Assembly: GCF_947489715.1 (NCBI RefSeq)
Contig: NZ_CANLER010000011.1
Coordinates: 1 to 64,000, forward strand
Direction: 5' to 3'
Source of the DNA: an uncultured Roseovarius sp.
GTDB lineage: Bacteria; Pseudomonadota; Alphaproteobacteria; Rhodobacterales; Rhodobacteraceae
Length of the DNA: 64,000 bases
Made by a program: the position numbers and the translations under genes. The notes under the pieces are model-generated. The model was not told the DNA's origin and did no database searches. It saw only the letters and a program-made list of their open reading frames with translations. Shown here piece by piece: positions 33,649 through 42,782 of the stretch (within the stretch, counting starts at the first letter, position 1; every line of letters starts with the position of its first letter).

Positions 33649-36408
33649 ATGCTGACGGATCGCCATCAATTAGTGGATACGAAGTTTCATCCACCAAACC
33701 TTACGCAAACCAACGTGTCGCGCGATGGTATTTTGTCGGCGTTGCTGCCACGTCCCACGAAATCCGTTTTCATGTTTGCAGCGGCCGGGTTCGGGAAATC
33801 CACGATCATGCGTCAGGTTTTCGATCGCCTGACCGAGGATGGGTTTGCGACGGCATGGTTGAGCCTGGATGAAAGAGACAGCCAGCCTGCGACTTTTCTG
33901 GTGTATTTTTTCGAGCTTCTTACCCAGGCTGGCATCATCGAAAAAGCCGAAATTCTTGAACAAACCTGCCTGAGCGAAGGTGGCAACATCGAACGCGCCT
34001 TTTCATTGATGAACCAGGCCGTGTCACGCGTGTCCCGGCCAACGGCGATTTTTCTGGATGATTTCCACGCCATTCAGAACGCTAGTATTCTAAAGGAATT
34101 CAGTCGCTTCCTGGATGCCAAATCCAGTAGTGTCAGTGTCTTTCTGACCTCGCGTACGACACCTGATCTGGACCTCAGCAGACGGGAAATGGACGGTTCG
34201 TTCATTTGGCTGGACTCAGCCAACATGAAGTTTTCCCAGATCGAGGCGGAACGGTTTTTTGACAACGCCCTAGAGAAAACGATCGAACCTTCCGATGTCT
34301 CGCGGGTGCTGAGTTCTACCGAAGGATGGCCAGCGGGCCTGCAACTGGCATCCATTTCGCTGGAATCTTCCACCGCGCATGTTCCGGCGATCGCATCCAA
34401 TTATTTGGGTTCGTCCGAAAAGATGACGCAGTACCTCTACGACAACGTCATGAAAAAACTTCCCGAGGACGTTCAAGACTTCCTGCTAAGCACGGCACCT
34501 CTGAACAGGTTTTGCAGCTCTATGTGCCGCGCTGTTCGTGGCAAGGCGGGCAACTCCGCGCTCATCCAATGGCTGGTTGAAAAAAACCTCTTCGTTGTGA
34601 AGCTGGACGATGACGGAAAATGGTTCAGGTATCATCATCTGTTTTCTGATTTTCTTAACCAGATGAGCCGAAAATGCGGGCGCCGCTCGAAATCGGACAT
34701 TTGCCACAAGGCCAGTCGATGGTGCCTTGAAAACGGGTTTCTCGATGAAGCCGTGAGTTACCTGCTCGAAATACGTGATTACGACGAAGCTGCAAAATTG
34801 ATCAGCGACGCGGCCCCCAGAGTTGCGCGCCAAAAAGGGGACAACATCACGATGATCCGGTGGATCGAAACGTTGCCAGAGTCCTATCTCACGGAATACC
34901 CGGAAATGATGTTGGATTATGCCTTCTCGCTGTCGTTCACGCATTCCACGGAAAAAGCGATCGAGATTGTAAACAACACCCGAAAGCTGTTTCAGGACAC
35001 CTCCGATACCCCGGAAGAAGCGCCGTGCCGCGAGTCCTATGACACCCTGGCCTATGCAGACACCGTCGAGGCATTGGCCCTGGCCGCGAAGGACGACACC
35101 GAAAAATCCCTGGAAAAAATCGCTGAAACACAACGGCGCTGGACAAGCTGTGACGCTGTTACTCTGGGCGTATTGGCCAACGTCGCCGCATATTGTCATA
35201 TTTCCAACGATCGTCCGGGTCTTGCTCTGAAAGAAACGGTAAACGCCCGCATGTTGGGGCTGCAGTCTAAATCAAGTTACGTCTGGGTCTGGGCGGATTG
35301 CCTTGAAGTTATGGCGCATTGCCGAACCGGAGACCTGGCAGCAGTCGATGGACCGTTGAGACGTGCGTTCGCTGATGTGGGGACCGTCGAGGAAGACAGC
35401 CTTTTACGGCTGATGGTTCATATGCTCTCCGCGGACGTGGCCTATTTGAAAGGCGACATCAAAAAGGCCCGATCGGAATTGGCCTTGGGGACCGGGTTTT
35501 CGGCATCCTACGGCCCGCTGGAACCGCTTTTGATTTCGCATCGTGTTCGGGCGGGTTGCGCGGCAATCTCGGGGAATTGGAAGCGAAACGCCGAAGTTCT
35601 GGAGCGCGGTCAATCCCTGGGTCTCAGAAACGGATTGCCGCGGTTGACCTTCAGTCTGATCAGCTTGGAAATCTCTTCTCTGGCTCTGCAGGAGAAGGAT
35701 AGGGAAGCACGCCAGGTCGCAGAAAAATGGGGGGTTTTTGACGGCAGTTGGTCGACACGTTTTCGCGGCACAACAGAAAGTACCGAAAGCCTTGTTCTGG
35801 TGCAGAAGCGAATAGTCGCAGAGGTCGCCGTCACCGAAGGCGCGTTCGATCTGGCGGCGAAGACAATCGACGACGCAGTCAGGCGCGTGCGCAACCGTTT
35901 GCCTTTGCCGGAACTAGTCCGCCTGATGATCCTTAAGGCCCATGCATTGTCAAATTCGGACCGGCCGGATGATGCCGGCAAGGAAATCTCCGGCGCCGCC
36001 CGGCTTGCGCATTCCCACGGCGTCGTCGCACCGTTTCTGGAGTTTGCCAAATATGCTCGCCCATTGCTGTGCGATGTCCTGGACCGGCGTATCGCGGTTG
36101 ATACGCCAGAGGATATTCTTGCGGAATCACCCGAAAGCCGCCTGCTCGCGGCGACGGAACCCCAGACCCCGAATTCGGAAAATCCGAATGTAGACGCCGA
36201 GACACCCTTGTGCTGCGAAGACCTGACGAAAAGGGAGATCGAACTTCTCCAATTGATCGAGAGCGGCATGACAAATGCCCAGATCGCGGCCAGCTTGTTC
36301 ATCTCCGTCGCGACGGTCAAATGGCATTTGCACAATGCGTTTCAGAAACTGGGCGTTCGCAACCGAATGGGCGCATTGAAAGCCGCACGTAAAGTCGGAC
36401 TGCTGTAG
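33649..36408 (+). CDS. AlkS/MalT-type LuxR family ATP-dependent activator
   Basis: A 919-residue STAND-class regulator. An N-terminal NTPase has Walker A AAAGFGKST (44-52) and Walker B near 135 (TAIFLDDFHAI). A long TPR-like helical sensor region follows, then a C-terminal LuxR helix-turn-helix (last 65 residues: TKREIELLQLIESGMTNAQI, AASLFISVATVKWHLHNAFQ). MalT binds maltotriose and AlkS responds to alkanes; with AlkK- and AlkL-like genes around it, this one probably senses the cluster's hydrophobic substrate. The ATG at 33649 is used (a TTG lies two codons earlier). Confidence 0.9.
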   Translation: MLTDRHQLVDTKFHPPNLTQTNVSRDGILSALLPRPTKSVFMFAAAGFGKSTIMRQVFDRLTEDGFATAWLSLDERDSQPATFLVYFFELLTQAGIIEKAEILEQTCLSEGGNIERAFSLMNQAVSRVSRPTAIFLDDFHAIQNASILKEFSRFLDAKSSSVSVFLTSRTTPDLDLSRREMDGSFIWLDSANMKFSQIEAERFFDNALEKTIEPSDVSRVLSSTEGWPAGLQLASISLESSTAHVPAIASNYLGSSEKMTQYLYDNVMKKLPEDVQDFLLSTAPLNRFCSSMCRAVRGKAGNSALIQWLVEKNLFVVKLDDDGKWFRYHHLFSDFLNQMSRKCGRRSKSDICHKASRWCLENGFLDEAVSYLLEIRDYDEAAKLISDAAPRVARQKGDNITMIRWIETLPESYLTEYPEMMLDYAFSLSFTHSTEKAIEIVNNTRKLFQDTSDTPEEAPCRESYDTLAYADTVEALALAAKDDTEKSLEKIAETQRRWTSCDAVTLGVLANVAAYCHISNDRPGLALKETVNARMLGLQSKSSYVWVWADCLEVMAHCRTGDLAAVDGPLRRAFADVGTVEEDSLLRLMVHMLSADVAYLKGDIKKARSELALGTGFSASYGPLEPLLISHRVRAGCAAISGNWKRNAEVLERGQSLGLRNGLPRLTFSLISLEISSLALQEKDREARQVAEKWGVFDGSWSTRFRGTTESTESLVLVQKRIVAEVAVTEGAFDLAAKTIDDAVRRVRNRLPLPELVRLMILKAHALSNSDRPDDAGKEISGAARLAHSHGVVAPFLEFAKYARPLLCDVLDRRIAVDTPEDILAESPESRLLAATEPQTPNSENPNVDAETPLCCEDLTKREIELLQLIESGMTNAQIAASLFISVATVKWHLHNAFQKLGVRNRMGALKAARKVGLL

Positions 36409-36409
36409 C

Positions 36410-36727
36410 TTAACATTCGGTTTCCACAACCGCATGCAACCCGTTCATCGCCTCCGTCAACGTGATTTGACAGGCCAAACGACAATTGCCCGGGGTTTCC
36501 ACCGAAAATTCCAGCATGTCCTCTTCCTCTTTGGACCGGCCGTCGAGCAGATGCTTCCATTCGTCCGAAAAAGACACCGCGCATGTGCCACACGCGCATG
36601 ACCCGCCACAATCTGCGTCAATGCCCGGTATGGCCTTGGCTTTCGCCGCCTCCATCAGCGTAACGCCAACCTGGGTTTCAACCTCGTGCTTTTTCTTGGC
36701 TGTATCGATGAAGGAAATCGTGAGCAT
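36410..36727 (-). CDS. [2Fe-2S] ferredoxin, adrenodoxin/FdVI type
   Basis: A 105-residue electron carrier. Ligands Cys40, Cys46, Cys49 (C-x5-C-x2-C in DADCGGSCACGTC) and Cys86 (CRLACQ) match vertebrate-type ferredoxins, which feed P450s or di-iron oxygenases. GGAG lies 9 bases before the ATG at 36727; a longer frame upstream is unlikely. It lies head-to-tail-end with the regulator (1 base apart, convergent) and divergent from the aldehyde dehydrogenase. A reductase partner is not in the window. It is probably the electron donor to the cluster's oxygenase. Confidence 0.9.
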   Translation of the reverse strand: MLTISFIDTAKKKHEVETQVGVTLMEAAKAKAIPGIDADCGGSCACGTCAVSFSDEWKHLLDGRSKEEEDMLEFSVETPGNCRLACQITLTEAMNGLHAVVETEC

Positions 36728-36782
36728 GAGAATGTTCTCCGTTGTTTTTCCACGTTCCTTACCGTCAGTTCGGGCGAAGAAA

Positions 36783-36800
36783 CCCATCCTTAAGTTTGGT
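36783..36800 (-). promoter_or_regulatory. Shared cluster motif, site C
   Basis: On the minus strand ACCAAACTTAAGGATGGG, in the divergent region between the ferredoxin and aldehyde dehydrogenase genes, 55 bases before the ferredoxin start. It matches site A at 14 of 18 positions. Confidence 0.5.
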
Positions 36801-36877
36801 TTGGGCCGGGTTGCGGCACGTTAAGCCGTAGACAAATGGCGTCAGCAGAAGCGCGTCAATGCCTACGGAGATTTCAG

Positions 36878-38284
36878 ATGACTGAATTGCGGTCTTTGTT
36901 TGAAAATCATAGAGCGGCCTACTTGGAAAACCCTTATCCGGATTTGGCCACGCGTATGGAACGGTTGCATCGGTTGAGCACCGCCCTGGCGAAAAAGCGG
37001 GAAGGTCTGATTGCCGCCATCAACAAGGACTTTGGATGCCGCAGCCGGTCCGAGACCGTCATTGCCGAGATCTTGGGGTCTCACGGCGCAATCCATTACG
37101 CAGAAAAAAACCTGCACCGCTGGATGAAATTGAAAAGACGCCTCACGTCAATGTGGTTCGCCCCGGCAAAAAACTATATGGTGCCGCAGCCGCTTGGTGT
37201 GGTTGGGATCATGGCGCCGTGGAACTATCCCATGCACCTGAGCATCGCGCCCCTGGTGGCGGCGCTGGCGGCAGGCAACAACGTCATGCTTTGGATTTCG
37301 GAGGAAACTCCCAACACCACGCGCTGCCTGGCACAACTGATCGAGGAAAACTTTGACCCTTCTTTGATTACCGTTGTCGCGGGCGACCCGAAGATTGCGC
37401 CGGAGTATTCCGCCCTGCCTTTTGACCATCTGCTGTTCACCGGATCAACGCGCGTTGGCAAGCTCGTTGCCACGGCGGCCGCGAAAAACCTGACTCCGGT
37501 GACGTTGGAACTGGGCGGGAAAAGCCCGGCCGTAATCGCCCCTGACTATTCTTGCAAAGAGGCTGCAAAACGTATTGCCTGGGGTAAATCCTTCAATGCC
37601 GGGCAGACCTGTATCGCGCCTGACTATGTGCTTTTGCCGGAAAAGGATAAACGCGCCTTTGCCGAATACGCGATCAAGAGCTTCAAATCCTTCTACAATT
37701 CGATCTTGGATTACAACTATACGGCGGTGATTTCGGAACGGTTTTTCCGACGCTTGCGCGACATGGTCAAAGAGGCCGAAGACAAGGGCGCGACCGTTCT
37801 GCAACCCTATGGCATCACGGAAAGCGTCGTTGCCGGTGTCCACAAGTTTCCGCTGACCCTTATCCTTGACGCGCCTGAAGACTGTGCGGTCATGCAAGAA
37901 GAGATCTTCGGGCCAATTCTGCCTGTTGTCGGATACAAAACGCTCGATGATGCGATCTCCTACATCAACGCCCGCGAACGCCCGCTCTCGCTTTATTGCT
38001 TTAGCGGCAAAGAGGCGACCCGCCGCGAGGTGCTCCGCAAGACCTGCTCGGGGTCCGTTGGTTTGAACGACGTTCTTTTGCAGTATCTGCAAGAAGACCT
38101 TGCCTTCGGCGGTGTCGGGTCGAGCGGCACGGGCGCATATCACGGCAGAGAAGGCTTCGAGACATTCTCGCACATGAAATCGGTGTTCGCTCAGAAAGGC
38201 ATCGGCCACTTTACCGGAGCCAAGCTGCTCTACCCGCCCTACGGCCCGGTTGCGAAGACAGTTCTCAAACTGATGGGCGCCTGA
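36878..38284 (+). CDS. Aldehyde dehydrogenase, AlkH/coniferyl-aldehyde type
   Basis: A 468-residue class 3-like NAD(P)+ aldehyde dehydrogenase that oxidises an aldehyde to a carboxylic acid. The catalytic residues are Glu211 (TLELGGKSP) and Cys245 (NAGQTCIAPDY). IMAPWNYPMHLSIAPLVAAL and LLFTGSTRVGK are the cofactor-site motifs. The pattern GQTCIAPDYV and the C-terminal LLYPPYG are those of coniferyl aldehyde dehydrogenases and AlkH. The ATG at 36878 follows GGAG by 7 bases. In the cluster it would act between the isomerase-like protein and the acyl-CoA synthetase. Confidence 0.9.
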   Translation: MTELRSLFENHRAAYLENPYPDLATRMERLHRLSTALAKKREGLIAAINKDFGCRSRSETVIAEILGSHGAIHYAEKNLHRWMKLKRRLTSMWFAPAKNYMVPQPLGVVGIMAPWNYPMHLSIAPLVAALAAGNNVMLWISEETPNTTRCLAQLIEENFDPSLITVVAGDPKIAPEYSALPFDHLLFTGSTRVGKLVATAAAKNLTPVTLELGGKSPAVIAPDYSCKEAAKRIAWGKSFNAGQTCIAPDYVLLPEKDKRAFAEYAIKSFKSFYNSILDYNYTAVISERFFRRLRDMVKEAEDKGATVLQPYGITESVVAGVHKFPLTLILDAPEDCAVMQEEIFGPILPVVGYKTLDDAISYINARERPLSLYCFSGKEATRREVLRKTCSGSVGLNDVLLQYLQEDLAFGGVGSSGTGAYHGREGFETFSHMKSVFAQKGIGHFTGAKLLYPPYGPVAKTVLKLMGA

Positions 38285-38318
38285 CCAGCCGCGGGCCGGA
38301 TGGTCGATTTTACGAAAA

Positions 38319-38342
38319 CCCAATCTTTAGGCTGGGCTCTGG
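38319..38342 (+). promoter_or_regulatory. Shared cluster motif, site B
   Basis: CCCAATCTTTAGGCTGGG followed by CTCTGG, about 200 bases upstream of the OmpW gene and 35 after the aldehyde dehydrogenase stop. It shares 16 of 18 core bases with site A. Confidence 0.6.
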
Positions 38343-38544
38343 CGTGCACTCTCAAGGGTAAAAAGCATCATGGAAATAAGGAACAAAAATCAACCGGCAG
38401 ATGACTTCACAGGGATGGGAGCCGTTTCACGCGGCATGTCTGCCACATGGAAAATGAACAGCGTTCAACGAAGTGTTCTGGCCCGTCATGGGGCGGTCGA
38501 CTTCGTGGAATTTGCTCCAACAACGAACGAATGGGGGAAACAGA

Positions 38545-39204
38545 ATGAATATCAGGAAAGTACTGGCTGTACTGGCGGTGGTTGCGGGCTGTGCAAGCAG
38601 TGTCCAAGCCGGAGATAAGGGATGGTACGTGCAGGCGGGTCCGGCGGCCATCACCTTTGACGAAAGCACAAACCTCACAGCCGCTGGCACGCCGGTTCCC
38701 GGCTCGAATGTAAAAGTCTCAAGCGAGGCGGCATTCGGTATCGGCCTGGGCTACTTTTTCAATCCCAATTTCTCTGTTATCGGGATTGCCGGATCTACAC
38801 CAACCAGCAGCATCACCGGACGCGGCGCCATCAATGGCCTCCAAGTGGGCAGTGCTCAATACGGGCCGATTCTTGTGATGGGTAACTATCACTTCCGGCA
38901 ATTCGGGAAGTTTCAGCCCTTTATCGGTGCCGGGCTCTCCTATGCGATCATCTTTGACCAGCACGATGGCCTGGTTCAGAACCTCAAAGTCGACGATGCC
39001 TTCGGAGGTGTCATTCGCGCCGGGTTTGACTATACGTTCGATGATCACCATGGCGTGTTTTTCTCGATGAACAAGATTTTCGCCGATACGACGCTGACCG
39101 GAACGGTTGCGCCCGGTGTGCCCGGATTTGGCGGAGCCCCCGTAAGAGCCAAGGTGGACCTCGATCCGCTTATCTTCCACGCGGGTTACACATACCGTTG
39201 GTAA
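38545..39204 (+). CDS. OmpW/AlkL family outer-membrane protein
   Basis: A 219-residue outer-membrane beta-barrel. A signal peptide (1-22, ending SVQAG) precedes WYVQAGPAAITFDES, then GLGYFFNPNFSVIGIAGS, FRQFGKFQPFIGAGLSYAI and the terminal aromatic FHAGYTYRW, typical of the 8-stranded OmpW fold. AlkL of the Pseudomonas alkane operon belongs here and lets hydrophobic compounds cross the outer membrane. GGGGGAA lies 6 bases before the ATG. The 250-base upstream region has site B. It is the last gene of the cluster. Confidence 0.88.
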   Translation: MNIRKVLAVLAVVAGCASSVQAGDKGWYVQAGPAAITFDESTNLTAAGTPVPGSNVKVSSEAAFGIGLGYFFNPNFSVIGIAGSTPTSSITGRGAINGLQVGSAQYGPILVMGNYHFRQFGKFQPFIGAGLSYAIIFDQHDGLVQNLKVDDAFGGVIRAGFDYTFDDHHGVFFSMNKIFADTTLTGTVAPGVPGFGGAPVRAKVDLDPLIFHAGYTYRW

Positions 39205-39589
39205 GAAGAATTCAACCTGATGGGTGGCATCATCTCGGAGTTGAAGTCCGATGCACCCCAATCACATCGGAATCCTATAGCTGTCATTGAGTGTAGTTTT
39301 GGAACTCCAATCGAACGAGATACCCAATTGAGAATCGAGGAAAAGAGCAAGAAAACTGCAAGTAGACTTAAGCCCGATGTGCAATTACAGGGGCTGGACA
39401 ACTGGCAGACGTTGGCAGCGTTGTGAAGTGGGCAAGTCGAAATATGCCCACTCTATTGTTTGTGATTGCCGGTTGGGTCCTTTACTTGGAAACAACGTGC
39501 ACCCAGATTGCGCGAGTAGATTTTCAATGCGTTGTACAAACTGAGCCATTCGGCTACGATAGGATTTCGACAGTCGAGCCCAAGTTTTG
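39205..39589. other. Intergenic region, nothing recognised
   Basis: About 385 bases between the OmpW gene and RidA. Short frames on both strands have no ribosome site or family resemblance. No strong hairpin was seen. Confidence 0.3.
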
Positions 39590-39937
39590 TTACTTTGCAG
39601 CGACAATCATGACTTCGATAGCAAATTCTGGGAGCGCCAATTTGGCTTCTCCACATGCACGGGCGGGCGCAAGGCCCTTAGGCACCCATGCATCCCAAAC
39701 TGCGTTCATTTCGTCAAAGTCAGTCATATCCGCGAGCCAAATAGTCGCTGATAAGATACGGGATTTGTCTGACCCTGCTTCTGCCAACAGTTCGTCGACA
39801 TTGTCCAAACAATCCCGTGTCTGATTCTCCACACTCGTTCCTGGTTCTCCAACTTGGCCTGCAAGATAGATAGTATCGCCATGGATAACGATTTGGCTCA
39901 TGCGATCACCGACTTGGATGCGTTCAATGTTTGACAT
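39590..39937 (-). CDS. RidA family enamine/imine deaminase
   Basis: A 115-residue RidA/YER057c/UK114 protein. It has IVIHGDTIYLAGQVGEPGTS, the central QTRDCLDNVDELLAEAGSDK and a C-terminal WVPKGLAPARACGEAKLA with the conserved Arg (PARAC) that holds the substrate carboxylate, and LPEFAIEVMIVA. RidA hydrolyses reactive imines and enamines such as those made by PLP or flavin enzymes. GGAAG precedes the ATG at 39937. It follows the cyclodeaminase-family gene by 41 bases and is probably in its operon, removing imine by-products. Confidence 0.88.
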   Translation of the reverse strand: MSNIERIQVGDRMSQIVIHGDTIYLAGQVGEPGTSVENQTRDCLDNVDELLAEAGSDKSRILSATIWLADMTDFDEMNAVWDAWVPKGLAPARACGEAKLALPEFAIEVMIVAAK

Positions 39938-39978
39938 GCTACTTCCTTTGGTTGTGGTGTTGGAAATGGAGGGATGGC

Positions 39979-40917
39979 CTAGTGCGAAGCTTCGATAGCC
40001 AACTCTGCTGCCGCAAGGTCTTCCAAAGACATGCCAACTGATTTGAAAACGGTGAATGCACTTCCGTCCACCCGGCCTGGATGCCTCTTGTTGCACAGAT
40101 CCAGAAGATCTGCCTGTATGTGTGAACTATCGATCACACCCGAGTTGATGGGTTGATGCAAGTCGCCGGACTTAAGTGCCCCAGCCCGGGTATCGACAAA
40201 AAGGCGTGCTTGACTGATTGCCTGATCGTCGCTTTCGCGCATAGTTTCACGGAACGCACCAACCAGGTCGAGATGTGTACCAGGCCGAAGCCACTTACCT
40301 TTAACTATTGGTCTGTCTGAAGGGGTGATGGTGCTGATCACATCTGCAGTCTTGCACGCCAATTCGAGGTCTTCGGCAACATTGGTCTTTAGTCCCGATT
40401 CAGATAGCAATCCTGCTACGGCTGCCGCCTTAGACTGGGTCCGCCCCCAGACAGAAATTACATCATAGTTTCTCACGCTCGCATGAGCACGTGCCATCGC
40501 GACAGACAATTGTCCGGTGCCAACTACAAGTAGCCTGCTCGCGTCATCACGTGCCAGGTAGCGCGCTGCCAGCGCCGAAGCGGCTGCTGTGCGCCAGCTT
40601 GTGATCGCATCACCGTCCATTAGCGAACGCATTCGACCAGTGGCGCCATCGAACAGCATATAGCACGCATTTATCGTGGCCTGGCCTCGCGTGCTGTTTT
40701 GAGGAAAAAATGTAACCACTTTCACGCCTAAAGACTGACCGGGCACCCAAGCTGGCATTATTAGCAACGATGCCTCTGATCCGTCTGGTTGCTTCATAGA
40801 GTGTACATGACGTTCGGGCGAAACCACGTTTTGCGCTGCAATCCACCTTTGCAGTTGGTCGATAAGTTCGGGCCAACCCAATTTGGCATCAATCTCTTCG
40901 TGAGACAGGCAGTCCAT
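39979..40917 (-). CDS. Ornithine cyclodeaminase/mu-crystallin family protein (1)
   Basis: A 312-residue NAD(P)-binding protein of the OCD/mu-crystallin family. The Rossmann motif is LLVVGTGQLSVAMARAHASV; other family runs are GVKVVTFFPQNSTRGQATIN, MDGDAITSWRTAAASALAAR and HLDLVGAFRETMRE. The catalytic Asp seen in true ornithine cyclodeaminase (IGGD) is replaced here by LVGAF, so it may instead be a delta-1-pyrroline-2-carboxylate or alanine-type ketimine reductase. The start at 40917 follows GGAGGAAA. It is divergent from the binding-protein gene and followed by ridA. Confidence 0.85.
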   Translation of the reverse strand: MDCLSHEEIDAKLGWPELIDQLQRWIAAQNVVSPERHVHSMKQPDGSEASLLIMPAWVPGQSLGVKVVTFFPQNSTRGQATINACYMLFDGATGRMRSLMDGDAITSWRTAAASALAARYLARDDASRLLVVGTGQLSVAMARAHASVRNYDVISVWGRTQSKAAAVAGLLSESGLKTNVAEDLELACKTADVISTITPSDRPIVKGKWLRPGTHLDLVGAFRETMRESDDQAISQARLFVDTRAGALKSGDLHQPINSGVIDSSHIQADLLDLCNKRHPGRVDGSAFTVFKSVGMSLEDLAAAELAIEASH

Positions 40918-41096
40918 CACGGTCGTTTCCTCCAAACTGTTTTCGTCAGCCAACTGGTCTCGCGCGCTAATAACAACCAACAGGTCGTGCGAATCGTCGC
41001 TATTGGTGGTGGGTACAAATTGATAACGGCAAATACGCGGTCGACCACTCTGTCTTAGACAGATGACATTGCGTTTCCTTATGTCAGATATAACCG

Positions 41097-41149
41097 CGCG
41101 AATTTCGCGAGAATTGAATTGAAGAATATACCTGCAACAATTGTGCAGG
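41097..41149. promoter_or_regulatory. Two inverted repeats in the divergent promoter region
   Basis: CGCGAA-T-TTCGCG at 41097-41109 is a perfect palindrome. CCTGC and GCAGG at 41131-41149 flank the 9-base centre AACAATTGT. Both lie in the 278-base region between the cyclodeaminase-family gene and the binding-protein gene and are candidate sites for the LysR regulator encoded at 43191. Confidence 0.4.
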
Positions 41150-41195
41150 CGCAAATTGTGAGGCGCGAACCAAAATCGCTCTGCGGGAGGAAGAC

Positions 41196-42782
41196 ATGAA
41201 AGACGAATTATCAAAGTCGCAGCGTAGTACTGTCCAAAGAGGTTTAAACCGTCGCTCGTTTTTAGCCCGGTCAGCCGCATTTGGTGTCACAAGCGCAGTG
41301 GGAACATCCATTACTGGCAGATCAGCATTGGCTGGCGAACCAAAGAAGGGTGGGATTTTGAAGCTAGGTATCGGAGGCGGCGCGACCACCGATGTCCTTG
41401 ATCCTGGAATGGCTCAGAATTCGGCAACGTTCATGGCCAACCGGATCTGGGGTGACACGCTATTTAATGTCACACCAGATGGAAAGATAGAGCCTCGCAT
41501 TGCCCAAGAACTGTCGTCTAACGAAGACGCCACGGTTTGGACGTTCAAGATCCGGGAAGGTGTTACATTCCATGATGGTTCCCCGCTCAGCGTTGATGAT
41601 GTGGTCGCAACATTCAAGCGCCATTCAGGCGAGGGGTCCACATCCAGCGCCGTTGGTATTCTAAAGGGTATTTCTGACATCTCTGCAGATGGTGGCAATG
41701 CCGTCTTCACCCTGTCAGCCGGCAACGCAGACCTGCCGTATCTGCTGGCCGAATATAGTCTGATTATCCAGCCCAAGGGCGGCGTTGAAAATCCGAATGC
41801 AGGCATTGGCAGTGGCGCTTACAAACTCATTTCGGTTGAAGCCGGTGTTCGTTACCAATTTGAGAAGAACCCGGATTACTGGGACGGCACACGAGGTCAC
41901 TACGACGGCATCGAGATGCTCATAATCAATGATGCAGCCGCTCGGAATTCGGCGCTGCTCTCGGGTCAGGTGCATATGATCAATCGCGTCGCTCCGAAAG
42001 TTGCGAAGCGTGTTGCAGAAAGCGATGGCATTCATGTCAGAAACACGTCGGGCCGAGCCCATTATGAGTTCGTGATGCTTGTCGACACACCGCCATTTGA
42101 CAACAAGGATCTTCGTCTGGCGTTGAAGTACTCGATCAACAGGCAAGAAATGGTGGACAAAATCCTGAATGGTTTTGGATCGATCGGGAACGATATTCCT
42201 ATCAACTCAGCCTACGCCCATTTTGACGAGACACTGCCGCAACGCGAATTCGATTTGGAAAAGGCTGCAGCCCACTACAAAGCGTCTGGCCACGACGGCA
42301 GCCCGATTGAACTGATTGTCGCTGAGGCTGCCTTCCCAGGCGCTGTGGATGCAGCAACACTTTGGCAGCAAAGCTGCAAGAAAGCCGGCATTCCGCTGAC
42401 GGTCAAACGGGTACCTGACGACGGTTATTGGGACGATGTTTGGCAGAAAAAACCATTTTGTGCCAACTACTGGAGCGGCCGGCCGGTTCAGGATCAGATG
42501 TATGCAACGGCCTATATTTCTACGGCATCCTGGAATGATACGCATTTTTACAATGAAGAGTTCGATGCACTGTTGATCGAGGCCCGCGCTGAACTGGATG
42601 ATGCACGTCGCAAAGAGTTGTATTCGAAAGTTGCCCACATTCTTTGGGAAGAAGGTGGCGCCGTTGTTCCGATGTTCAATGACCTGATCGACGCGCATAG
42701 CGATACCATTGCTGGTTGGGAATCCGATCCGAACTTTGAGCTGATGGGCGGTCACGCGCCGCTGAAAACTTGGATGGCGTAG
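41196..42782 (+). CDS. Dipeptide/opine-type ABC transporter substrate-binding protein
   Basis: A 528-residue family 5 solute-binding protein. The N-terminus has a Tat signal (LNRRSFLARSAAFGVTSAVG, twin Arg) so it is exported folded. Family runs include FKIREGVTFHDGSPLSVDDV, GAYKLISVEAGVRYQFEKNP and LALKYSINRQEMVDKILNGF. No permease or ATPase gene is adjacent: the next gene is a LysR regulator. GGGAGG lies 6 bases before the ATG. The ligand may be a peptide, opine or acylated amino acid, in keeping with the deacylases downstream. Confidence 0.88.
   Translation: MKDELSKSQRSTVQRGLNRRSFLARSAAFGVTSAVGTSITGRSALAGEPKKGGILKLGIGGGATTDVLDPGMAQNSATFMANRIWGDTLFNVTPDGKIEPRIAQELSSNEDATVWTFKIREGVTFHDGSPLSVDDVVATFKRHSGEGSTSSAVGILKGISDISADGGNAVFTLSAGNADLPYLLAEYSLIIQPKGGVENPNAGIGSGAYKLISVEAGVRYQFEKNPDYWDGTRGHYDGIEMLIINDAAARNSALLSGQVHMINRVAPKVAKRVAESDGIHVRNTSGRAHYEFVMLVDTPPFDNKDLRLALKYSINRQEMVDKILNGFGSIGNDIPINSAYAHFDETLPQREFDLEKAAAHYKASGHDGSPIELIVAEAAFPGAVDAATLWQQSCKKAGIPLTVKRVPDDGYWDDVWQKKPFCANYWSGRPVQDQMYATAYISTASWNDTHFYNEEFDALLIEARAELDDARRKELYSKVAHILWEEGGAVVPMFNDLIDAHSDTIAGWESDPNFELMGGHAPLKTWMA

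Noticed and set aside
37445..38323. Antisense frame over the aldehyde dehydrogenase
   Set aside because: The dehydrogenase strand carries catalytic Glu and Cys and a ribosome site; the antisense frame has no family features.
38370..38618. 82-codon plus-strand frame overlapping the OmpW start
   Set aside because: It overlaps a well-supported gene in another frame, its C-terminus is only an alternate reading of the OmpW signal peptide, and it has no ribosome site.
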